NCBI GenBank assembly: GCA_965200955.1
Contig: OZ241742.1
Coordinates: 744,001-808,000 of the forward strand
DNA from: Bin80 sp026708685
Lineage (GTDB): Bacteria > Bacteroidota > Rhodothermia > Rhodothermales > Bin80
Length of the DNA: 64,000 bases
Direction of reading: 5' to 3'
Part shown: piece after piece, positions 9,496-17,053 of the stretch
How positions within the stretch are numbered: position 1 is the stretch's first letter
Layout of the letters: each line of letters begins with the position of its first letter
Notes under the pieces: model-generated
Seen by the model: the letters and a program-made list of their open reading frames with translations, nothing else
Databases searched by the model: none
What the model was told of the DNA's origin: nothing
Translations under genes and position numbers: made by a program

Positions 9496-11007
9496 ATGAA
9501 TCATTCCTCCATAGACACTGCATCTTTGAACTATCACCATACCCTCACTGCCAATGGTGGGGTGAGTGTTGACTTGTTGGCCGATCTTGAAAAGAAGTCC
9601 CGGCTTTTAGAACCCAGCCAAGACGAACTGGATAAACTGTTTACGAAGACGGAGCACTATGCAAGACAACATCTTGCACAAGTCCATGACACACCTGCCT
9701 ATGTAAAATCAGGTGATCGTAGTATTGGACTGCTTTCTTCACCGATCACAGAGACGGGGATCTCAATAGATGACACATTGAATCTGCTCCATGATTATGT
9801 AGATCACGAAGGACTCAATTCGGGATCTCCTCGTTATCTTGGCTATATTCCCTCTGGTGGAATTGTACACTCTGCATTTGGTGATTTTTTGGCTGCTATT
9901 GGTGGACGCTATGCGGGTGTTTTTCATTCATCTCCAGGGGCAGTCCGCATGGAGAATATGCTTGTTCGGTGGATGGCAGAGGTCGTTGGTTATCCAAGAG
10001 GGGCCGGGGGCTATCTTGCTTCTGGCGGAAGTATTGCCAACTTATCTGCTGTCATCACCGCTCGTGAGGCACATGGATTGCGAGGATCTGATTATGATCG
10101 AGCCGTGATCTATATGACAGCACATACGCATCATTGTGTGGACAAAGCTTTACGGATCGCTGGTATGGGAAGCTCTATCCTGCGTCGGGTACCTGAAGAT
10201 GGTCGATGTCGCATGTCCCCAGAGGCTCTGGAGAAAAGTATTGCTGCGGATAAAGCATCAGGACTGGATCCATGGCTCATTGTGGGGTCGGCGGGGACCA
10301 CCAATACTGGTACAGTGGATCCATTAGCAGACTTGGCTACGATTGCACGATCCAACAATTTGTGGTTTCATGTCGATGGTGCCTATGGTGCTTTCTTTGC
10401 ATTATGTCCTGAAGGTCAGGAGGTTCTCACTGGGATCAATCAATCGGATTCTTTGGTATTGGATCCGCACAAAACTCTGTTTTTGCCGTTTGGCACGGGT
10501 GCACTCCTCATGCGGGATCAGGAGTTTTTGGGGCCAGCTCACGGGGGACGAGGTGCTTATATGGTTGACATGGACTCTGATGCCAACGAACTCTCGCCAG
10601 CCTATGTATCTCCTGAATTGACCAAACATTTTAGGGGATTGCGTATGTGGCTTCCGCTTAAAGTTTTGGGAGTAGCACCGTTTCGGGCGGCCTTGTCTGA
10701 AAAAATTTATTTAGCCCGATACGCCTACGAACGTCTTAAGGCTATGGATGGAATTCAGGTGGGGCCTTACCCTGATTTATCGATTGTGACGTATCGTTAT
10801 GTCCCTCCACAAGGAGATCCAAATGAATTTAACAGGTCTCTGGTCAAGAGTTTACATGAGGATGGTCGCGTCTTTATGACATCTACACAAATTGGAAGTA
10901 CGGTCGTCTTGCGAATGGCTGTCGGGTCTTTTCGAACCCATCGCCAAGACATTGATCAATCTTTGGATATTCTAAACCACACCATAGATGGCCTTCTACA
11001 AAGGTGA
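9496..11007 (+). CDS. pyridoxal-phosphate-dependent decarboxylase (group II)
   Basis: 503 residues of the aromatic-L-amino-acid/glutamate decarboxylase fold. Landmarks: SPRYLGYIPSGGIVHSAFGD, the cofactor-stacking TAHTHHCVDKAL, FHVDGAYGAFFAL (Asp binding the pyridine nitrogen), and LDPHKTLFLPFGTGALL, where Lys326 is the expected Schiff-base lysine. It would remove CO2 from an amino acid; the substrate cannot be read from the sequence. Monocistronic, divergent from eda across a 152-base gap (9344-9495) that should hold both promoters. Confidence 0.88.
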   Translation: MNHSSIDTASLNYHHTLTANGGVSVDLLADLEKKSRLLEPSQDELDKLFTKTEHYARQHLAQVHDTPAYVKSGDRSIGLLSSPITETGISIDDTLNLLHDYVDHEGLNSGSPRYLGYIPSGGIVHSAFGDFLAAIGGRYAGVFHSSPGAVRMENMLVRWMAEVVGYPRGAGGYLASGGSIANLSAVITAREAHGLRGSDYDRAVIYMTAHTHHCVDKALRIAGMGSSILRRVPEDGRCRMSPEALEKSIAADKASGLDPWLIVGSAGTTNTGTVDPLADLATIARSNNLWFHVDGAYGAFFALCPEGQEVLTGINQSDSLVLDPHKTLFLPFGTGALLMRDQEFLGPAHGGRGAYMVDMDSDANELSPAYVSPELTKHFRGLRMWLPLKVLGVAPFRAALSEKIYLARYAYERLKAMDGIQVGPYPDLSIVTYRYVPPQGDPNEFNRSLVKSLHEDGRVFMTSTQIGSTVVLRMAVGSFRTHRQDIDQSLDILNHTIDGLLQR

Positions 11008-11059
11008 GTGCAGATGAATGCCATTGCCCCGTATCTATTCATTCTGAGAAGAACCTTGA

Positions 11060-11539
11060 TCAATCGCTGATTGATTGACAAAGATCTCTTCTTGCCAGCA
11101 GTTTTTTGTGTCCAGATGAAAAATTTCCACGACTTTCATTCGTTGTATAGACTTTACCTCTGGGGTTATTGATTAAATCTTTGTTTTTGAAATCCTGTTG
11201 CAAAGATTTATCATTGGAATACAACAAACGAGCCCCGCTGACTTGGGCAAGAGCGATGATATGAGGATCATCGGATTGACAGCACCCCTCATCAGTGAGC
11301 TCCATTTCTCTCTGATTGACTGTATCATCTGGTTTTCGTAAAATCTTACCCTGAGATTGAACTGTGGTAACCCAGTGCCTAAATTTTACCGAGGCCCTTG
11401 AAAGCTCGGCGGTCAATCTTCCACCTACGACTAAACGCCCCCTACCACTATATATCCAGCGACGGAATTGTAATCCTGCCTCATGATTTTCGTCTCCAAA
11501 AACTTCGTGCACAGCGTTTGCATCAATGATAGCACACAT
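11060..11539 (-). CDS. PIN-domain ribonuclease-like protein
   Basis: 159 residues. It starts MCAIIDANAVHEVFG, with the first PIN aspartate at residue 6, followed by a conserved glutamate in GGRLTAELSRA and the acidic pair in DDPHIIALAQVSGARLLYSNDKSL. These are the usual four acidic metal-binding positions of PIN nucleases (RNA cleavage, as in VapC toxins). The gene begins 3 bases after the stop of the upstream AAA ATPase gene, so the two are co-translated and probably act together. It is larger than a VapC toxin and lacks a VapB-like partner. No target is known. Confidence 0.72.
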   Translation of the reverse strand: MCAIIDANAVHEVFGDENHEAGLQFRRWIYSGRGRLVVGGRLTAELSRASVKFRHWVTTVQSQGKILRKPDDTVNQREMELTDEGCCQSDDPHIIALAQVSGARLLYSNDKSLQQDFKNKDLINNPRGKVYTTNESRGNFSSGHKKLLARRDLCQSISD

Positions 11540-11542
11540 TTT

Positions 11543-12868
11543 TCAGAACCAAATAGACCTGTCCATTTCTTCCATAAAAAATCTTCCATAGCTATTGGGC
11601 GTGTTGAGAACATTGCCTAATTCGTCTATTTTGATATTATGAATTTGAACACTGGTATCATTACGTTCAAAGTATAGAATAGACACATCATCTGGTTTTA
11701 AATTCGTTTTCTTGTCGCGTACATCCATACGAATCCGATCAATCACATAATTACTGTGAGCCTCAACGATCAATTGCCGTCCTAGACCAGCAATCTCGCA
11801 GAATAGAGTTCCCAAAGCCGCTTGGACACTTGGATGAAGGTGTATATCTGGTTGTTGTAGTAATACCATTCTGTGATTTTCTGGTAACAAGAGTTCTGTT
11901 AGAATAGGCAAAACTTGACTAATCCCGTATCCAACATCTATCAAATTTTGCTTGGGCCCCTTACGTCTTTTACCGAATTTTCGAATCTGAATCTGAAAAG
12001 GGGCACTTCTTGACTTCCCTAAGCGTTTGATACTGATTTCATCAAAGATACCAGCGGTAGATCCAAAGTGTTCTAACTTGTTTTTGAAGTTTATCCATTC
12101 TTTGCCACCAGTATACGCCAAATCTGCCATAAGCATTGGAATAGTAGATCCTTCTGGGTCGGAGATCAATCCTTCTGGATCGTACGTCCGTTGGGGCTTG
12201 GAACGAGCGGGTGCACTTACAAAAGGCCTATTCTCTTTACGGTCAAAATTTAATAACCCAGAGCTGACGATCACATTTGCATCTTCTTTGGTAAATTCTG
12301 GTGAGCCTTGTACTGGGGATAGGGTGGTAATTTTTCCTACCGATTCAGGAAAAGATATTTCTGGAATGGTTGCCAGCGTCAGTCGTCTTGCAAAAAATAA
12401 CGATGTACTACTATCATGAACATCAATACTTGTGAGTGGTGCTTCCCATCTTCCCCTATGCGTTTTAATCTGAACTCTTGTATTGCCTTCACGATCTTTA
12501 AATTCTTCTATCCAAGCACCATTACTCCTTAAACTTGTTCTGACTGGCACGGCCATAGTCTTTTTTTTACCAAATTCAAATGTAGCTTCTAAATTGTTGT
12601 CTAATAGAAGTGCCCCTCCAAAGGTGGACACTTGTGGAGTTCTCCCATTATGGCGATAAGCAATCTCTTCAAAGCTTCCAAGGTCAAATGGGTCTTCCTT
12701 AAAGTTTGGAATTTGATGGGAATATATACAATCCCATAATGCTCTAATCATGGCTAGAAAAGAGGTCTTGCCAGTACTATTGTCTCCCACAAGCAATGTT
12801 AAGGGAGCAAGGTGGGCGACCTGCTTTTCGTGAAAGCAACGAAAGTTTTCAAGTGTGATCTTTTTCAT
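11543..12868 (-). CDS. AAA ATPase of the SMC/OLD-like type, partner of PIN nuclease
   Basis: 441 residues. Walker A GDNSTGKTS at about 28-36 directly after ITLENFRCFHEKQVAHLAP, ABC-like signature DVGYGISQVLPI, and Walker B followed by the D-loop as LLQQPDIHLHP, then the H-motif EAHSNYVIDRIR. The usual Walker B glutamate (LLEQPE) is replaced by Gln and Asp, which may slow hydrolysis, as in sensor ATPases. No TOPRIM domain follows, unlike true OLD nucleases. The nuclease is supplied instead by the PIN gene just downstream. The pair is best read as a two-gene nuclease/ATPase conflict system, by analogy to PARIS and Gabija. That role is inferred. Confidence 0.75.
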   Translation of the reverse strand: MKKITLENFRCFHEKQVAHLAPLTLLVGDNSTGKTSFLAMIRALWDCIYSHQIPNFKEDPFDLGSFEEIAYRHNGRTPQVSTFGGALLLDNNLEATFEFGKKKTMAVPVRTSLRSNGAWIEEFKDREGNTRVQIKTHRGRWEAPLTSIDVHDSSTSLFFARRLTLATIPEISFPESVGKITTLSPVQGSPEFTKEDANVIVSSGLLNFDRKENRPFVSAPARSKPQRTYDPEGLISDPEGSTIPMLMADLAYTGGKEWINFKNKLEHFGSTAGIFDEISIKRLGKSRSAPFQIQIRKFGKRRKGPKQNLIDVGYGISQVLPILTELLLPENHRMVLLQQPDIHLHPSVQAALGTLFCEIAGLGRQLIVEAHSNYVIDRIRMDVRDKKTNLKPDDVSILYFERNDTSVQIHNIKIDELGNVLNTPNSYGRFFMEEMDRSIWF

Positions 12869-13205
12869 TAAAATCCCTGATTCATCGTGCTACCAACTAT
12901 CACAAGATCACATCTAATTAAAGAGCATCCAAGGCTACTGAACCTCGTTGCAGATCCATGTAAAAGAATCTGAAATCTACAAAATGAACTTGCGTATTCA
13001 ACTGTCTTGGGATGATGAAAACTCAATACCAAGAATTATGATTGATCAATTCCGCGACAAGATACTACATATCATCTCGTGTTCGGTTCCAAGGATAAAG
13101 AGCATTATGATGTTATTGATCTGATTTAGACTCATTTGAGTTTGGCTAAATCAAAACAATGTACAAAAATTTTTGTATTACACAAATTCTAAAAACAAAT
13201 TCCAT
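12869..13205. other. intergenic region between AAA-PIN and Panacea loci
   Basis: 337 A+T-rich bases between divergently transcribed loci. It should contain both promoters. No open frame of coding quality, tRNA or repeat was found. Confidence 0.4.
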
Positions 13206-13673
13206 ATGATGGTCTCCGTGTTCGAAAGTGCAGAGTATCTCTGTAATCGTTCTGATTGGAAAATCAGCAATTTACAGGTGCAAAAATTGTTGTTCTTCGC
13301 ACAGATGATTAGTTTGGGAAAACACAATCAAGAACTCATGAAGGAGGATTTTTTTGCTTGGCATTATGGGCCTGTTAATGCAGATCTCTTTAACGATGTC
13401 AAAATTTATGGTCCTTATCCAATTGGTGATATACCCTCAAGCGGGAAAATAGAACCTGTCGGACTTCAGCGATCCGTTTTGGATATCATATTCAGAAATT
13501 TTGGGAATTTATCTCCGGCACAATTGGTTCAACTTACCCATTGGGAGCACGGGGCCTGGGCTAAGTATTATACTCCTGGTAATAAGAGTATTGTTATTCC
13601 AAAGCAGGCGATCAAAGACGAGTATGATGAAAGAGCACGAAGATTTGAAACTGGAAGTAATGGAAAATCATAA
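13206..13673 (+). CDS. Panacea-domain (SocA/DUF4065-like) antitoxin
   Basis: About 155 residues from MMVSVFESAEYLCNR (an upstream in-frame ATG at 13173 adds 11 residues without homology). The core features are LQVQKLLFFAQMISLG, then FFAWHYGPVNADLFNDVKIYG, then LSPAQLVQLTHWEHGAWAKYY. These are the hallmark of the Panacea domain, a promiscuous antitoxin fold that neutralises unrelated toxins encoded next to it. It overlaps the next frame, which encodes a membrane-protein remnant, exactly where the toxin is expected. The antitoxin itself looks intact. Confidence 0.8.
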   Translation: MMVSVFESAEYLCNRSDWKISNLQVQKLLFFAQMISLGKHNQELMKEDFFAWHYGPVNADLFNDVKIYGPYPIGDIPSSGKIEPVGLQRSVLDIIFRNFGNLSPAQLVQLTHWEHGAWAKYYTPGNKSIVIPKQAIKDEYDERARRFETGSNGKS

Positions 13674-14079
13674 ATCTTTTCAGTCTAGCCATGATTGGTT
13701 TGACAAGCCCGATGAACAACAGGGTTCCTCAGGTCCATTTGAGATTGATGATACGGTGTCAAAAAACATCATAGATTTAATTGAGACGGCTAATACTACT
13801 CAAAAGTTAGAAGCTCAGATTACTATCAAGAGGAACAAAAAAACAAGAACCGATTCAAGTATGCTTTTGCATTTGTATCCATATCAACGGCTTGGCTATT
13901 TTTTGTTGCTCTTATTATCGTTGCTCACGGTTTTCGTCTGTGGGGTTTTGAATTAGAGACTGGGGTGCTTAATTTCTTACCGGGGTCAACTACGATAAAT
14001 GTTTTAGGTCCGTCCCTACTTTTTGATTGCAAAGTATCTGTTTAATGGTAAAGACCACTCATCTTCCAACGCTAGATGA
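13627..14079 (+). pseudogene. frameshifted membrane partner (putative toxin) of the Panacea antitoxin
   Basis: The piece beginning MKEHEDLKLEVMENH at 13627 is polar and runs to about 13805. The matching membrane part then continues in the -1 frame: KYAFAFVSISTAWLFF, VALIIVAHGF and LNFLPGSTTINVLG, ending near 14025. The tail YFLIAKYLFNGKDHSSSNAR is in a third frame and stops at 14079. Put together these give a small protein with a coiled or polar head, one membrane helix and a TTxNVLG...IAKYLF tail of a kind seen in small proteins beside Panacea genes (recalled, not searched). At least two frameshifts break it, so the toxin is probably inactive, unless they are assembly errors. Confidence 0.6.
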
Positions 14080-14234
14080 AAAACTTTTATGGGTAGATTG
14101 AGTTGAGTCATATTGGAGCACTCAAGGAGAGTTAGATCATTTTTGATATGAGGCGTCAATAAGCGTACCATTGGCTAACTGTTAAATCCAGAACTGACTA
14201 AAATGCATCCTGGGAAAAGACGCATTGAATTGTC

Positions 14235-15125
14235 CTAAGATCGCCCCCTCAATGCTGAATGCACGGCATGAGTGATTTTCGCACCCAGTGTTGCTGATTG
14301 AGTATCGTCGTCTAACCCTTCAATGAGAACTACCAGCACATATGGGGGAGAGTTTGGTGGATAGATGATAGCTGCATCGTGATGAATCTGAGTGATTTGA
14401 CCAGTTTTATGAGCAACGATCACATCCGACGGTAGTCCAGCGGGAATCATTTCATTGAATTGCTGATCTTTAAGCACATCAACCATAGTCTGATCAGCGA
14501 ATGAACCAATAGCTTCCCCATGACTGATGGCTTCCATGAGTGTTGCCAGTGCACTTGCGGTAGTAGAGTTACTCAGTCCTTGATTAAATGCTTTGATGTC
14601 TTCTACACCCCTGAGCACACGCATGCCAGATGCTCCCAACGAATCAACGGTAGCCTGAATAGATTCTGCCCCCAAAAAATCGATTAACAGATTCGTTGCA
14701 AGATTGGACGATACCGTAATCATTTGGTAAACTAATTCTGTGATCGTCATTTGTTGTCCTAATCGCTGATAAATTGCATCATCAGAGTCGTCTTCAATTT
14801 GATAGATGCTCCCATCTACAATAGAACGGAAAGAATTTTTGACTTCAAGAGTAGAATCCAATGAAATGGATCCGGATTGGATCCTACGCCAAACCTCAAT
14901 TTGTACCGGTACTTTCATGGTACTAGCTGCATGGAAGGAACGATCAGGCAAGATATCCAGAGATGTATTACTGCTCTGATCTCGTACAGATACTGCAACC
15001 GTAGCATCAGGATATTCACTAATAATGGCTTCAAGATTTTCTTGAAGCGTGACTGACGTATTGCAGGATAGGGATATCCCCGCTATCAGAGCGAACATCA
15101 ACGGATTGAATAATTGACGCAACAC
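14235..15125 (-). CDS. class A beta-lactamase-like serine hydrolase, lipoprotein
   Basis: 296 residues with a lipoprotein signal (hydrophobic FALIAGISL then Cys21). Active-site motifs of the class A fold are present: S68-T-M-K71 (SxxK), SSN in ITVSSNLATNLL where class A enzymes have SDN, and HKTG near residue 240. The omega-loop reads RGVEDIKAFNQGLSNSTTA and carries a Glu, but not the canonical ExxLN. It belongs to the broad PF13354 serine-hydrolase group; penicillin hydrolysis is possible but not shown. Located directly downstream of hisG on the same strand (4-base gap), probably by read-through rather than shared function. Confidence 0.8.
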   Translation of the reverse strand: MLRQLFNPLMFALIAGISLSCNTSVTLQENLEAIISEYPDATVAVSVRDQSSNTSLDILPDRSFHAASTMKVPVQIEVWRRIQSGSISLDSTLEVKNSFRSIVDGSIYQIEDDSDDAIYQRLGQQMTITELVYQMITVSSNLATNLLIDFLGAESIQATVDSLGASGMRVLRGVEDIKAFNQGLSNSTTASALATLMEAISHGEAIGSFADQTMVDVLKDQQFNEMIPAGLPSDVIVAHKTGQITQIHHDAAIIYPPNSPPYVLVVLIEGLDDDTQSATLGAKITHAVHSALRGRS

Positions 15126-15129
15126 AATC

Positions 15130-15978
15130 TTAGATTCTGCAGGTTCGAATTTCAGTAATCACAATGCTAGTGGCCCCAATGCTTTCCAGTTCATCCATAA
15201 TTCGATTGGTTTCCTCACGCTTGGCCAGTGCTTTCACGGCAACCCAATCTGGCTTGCTCAGAGGGGCTATGGTAGGAGATTCGATACCTGGAGTGATCTC
15301 ACAAGCTTGTTGGAGGGCGGATCTGGGACAGCCATATTCGATCATCACATAGGTTCTAGCGAGGAGGATACCTTGGATTCGCCGAACGAACAGCTGTGCG
15401 GATGACTTGGTTTTAATGATTTCTTCATGACCAGCCAGAATGGCCTCCGTTTTCAAAATTGGTTCGCCGATGATACACAATCCAGCATCTTCCAGGGTAC
15501 GTCCACTTTGAACCAAGTCGGCAATAATATCTGCAACCCCCAGCTGGATAGAAACTTCCACCGCTCCGTCAAGGGGTACAATGTCTGCCTGCGTCTGTTT
15601 GCGAGCTAGATCTTTGCTGACCAGATGCGTGAACGATGTGGCAATCCGTAAGCCCTCAAGGTCTTCTAAGTCAAGATGGGCACTATTAGGTCCAGCATAA
15701 CATAACTTTGCCCCACCGAAGCCTAAAGAAAGGATTTCATGAAGCCCAGACTGCTGCTCCAAAAGAAAATCCCGACCAATGACCCCTAAGTCAAGCGTAC
15801 CATTACTGACATAAGTAGCAATATCCCGAGGTCGCAGGAAATAGAACAAGATCTGATTTCCGGTATCTCGTACTCGTAACTCTCGTCCAGATCTTTGACA
15901 TGAATAGCCAGCCGCATGGATGAGTTTTACGGCATCATCAGCAAGTGCTCCCTTGTTGGGAAGAGCAATTTGCAGCAT
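15130..15978 (-). CDS. hisG: ATP phosphoribosyltransferase, long form
   Basis: 282-residue first enzyme of histidine synthesis, joining ATP and PRPP. Catalytic domain landmarks: LQIALPNKGALADDAVKL, GVIGRDFLLE, RIATSFTHLVSKDLAR, and the PRPP loop region DGAVEVSIQLGVADIIADLVQSGRTL. The C-terminal 75-80 residues form the regulatory ACT-like domain that binds histidine (PTIAPLSKPDWVAVKAL), so this is the long, self-contained form that needs no HisZ. hisE lies 15 bases upstream, giving a hisE-hisG pair for the first two steps. The rest of the his operon is not in the window. Confidence 0.94.
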   Translation of the reverse strand: MLQIALPNKGALADDAVKLIHAAGYSCQRSGRELRVRDTGNQILFYFLRPRDIATYVSNGTLDLGVIGRDFLLEQQSGLHEILSLGFGGAKLCYAGPNSAHLDLEDLEGLRIATSFTHLVSKDLARKQTQADIVPLDGAVEVSIQLGVADIIADLVQSGRTLEDAGLCIIGEPILKTEAILAGHEEIIKTKSSAQLFVRRIQGILLARTYVMIEYGCPRSALQQACEITPGIESPTIAPLSKPDWVAVKALAKREETNRIMDELESIGATSIVITEIRTCRI

Positions 15979-15993
15979 TATGACTCCAATCGT

Positions 15994-16257
15994 TTACAGA
16001 TGGCTATAGACATCTTCAAGTGAAAGGTCGCAGGCCAACATCATTACCTGAATATGGTAGATAAGTTGAGATATTTCTTCCGCAGTCCTTTCTGGAGACT
16101 CGTGATTGGCCGCCATCCATACTTCACCAGCTTCCTCAAGAATTTTTTTCCCGATCTCGTGCGTCCCTTCATGAACTGCACGAACGGTAGAAGAAGATGG
16201 ATCCTGTTGCTTTACCTTATCCTTCAATTCCTCAAAAAGATCTTCAAATCGTTTCAT
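15994..16257 (-). CDS. hisE: phosphoribosyl-ATP pyrophosphatase
   Basis: 87-residue enzyme for the second histidine step (PR-ATP to PR-AMP). It shows the MazG-like four-helix pattern with EIGKKILEEAGEVWMAANHE and the metal-binding acidic residues in EEISQLIYHIQVMMLA (family consensus E-A-D-L-L-Y-H; here the Asp is replaced by Ser-Gln). Normal length for stand-alone HisE. Promoter-proximal gene of the hisE-hisG transcript. Confidence 0.88.
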   Translation of the reverse strand: MKRFEDLFEELKDKVKQQDPSSSTVRAVHEGTHEIGKKILEEAGEVWMAANHESPERTAEEISQLIYHIQVMMLACDLSLEDVYSHL

Positions 16258-16433
16258 TTGATGGAACTATGTCACTCATTAGAATAGAACAACAGACAAC
16301 TCACATAGGGTAATGTAAGTCTCCTGCCACAGAGTCTTAACCAAAAGCAGACTCTGGTCAAATATAAGACAGAGTTCGCTTACAACAACTATATGATTGG
16401 AAGAGAAGAGCTTGCGAGTGCAAGGTGTACACT

Positions 16434-16649
16434 TTAGATCGCCTCGGAAAGCAAACGATTGAGCTGGCAAGAGTTTTTCATGCTTGATCCTCCTAGGAGA
16501 TCATCAAAGAAAGAAATCATCGCAGATCGCTCTGAAGGATTTGATTCGTAGGTTTCCAGAGTAGACAGGAAACGTGTCCAGACGGACTCATCAATCTGGC
16601 CGTCTAGGTAACGAGCAAAAAGTCGTCCTAATGGATTTGAACGGTTCAT
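16434..16649 (-). CDS. hypothetical small protein
   Basis: 71 residues starting MNRSNPLGRLFARYLDGQ, mixed polar and hydrophobic, with no membrane segment or known motif. Composition looks coding (helical, acidic/aromatic pattern FARYLDGQIDESVWTRFLSTL), and it sits upstream of hisE in the same direction. Not recognised; could be spurious. Confidence 0.4.
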   Translation of the reverse strand: MNRSNPLGRLFARYLDGQIDESVWTRFLSTLETYESNPSERSAMISFFDDLLGGSSMKNSCQLNRLLSEAI

Positions 16650-17053
16650 TTTTGAATCAGAAAATGGTTGATAGATAAAAGAATGCTACCTTCAGTACCC
16701 AATACGGCAAAAATCAAGCCAAAGTTGCATTCTTATCAAAATTCATCAACATTACACATTAAACGATCAAGACACGCAATCCTCATAATGATCTGATGGC
16801 GGAAAATTCATTTGGTAGATGCTTTTCCACACTGATAGAGGTGATGTGGATGGCTACTGGATTGGCAGTATAAAGGGTGTTATAAGGTGATTGCAACGGT
16901 CATTAATTTTATCTGAAAATATAACTAACTCTAACGCTGTTTTATTATGAGACTGTCCAGAATAACCCTGTATTTGTGAATTTTAATCACATATCTTGCA
17001 GTGATGAATGCAATCTGTTGGGTTCATATGTAATATTGGAAGATGGTGGATAG
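16650..17053. other. intergenic region next to recombinase module
   Basis: 404 A+T-rich bases without a credible gene. The right side borders the 3' end of the large serine recombinase, so one boundary of that mobile module may lie here, but no attachment-site repeat could be found by eye. Confidence 0.35.

Noticed and set aside
16949..16990. GAGACTGTCCAG sequence resembling an IS256-type end
   Set aside because: No second end, target duplication or transposase remnant was found nearby.
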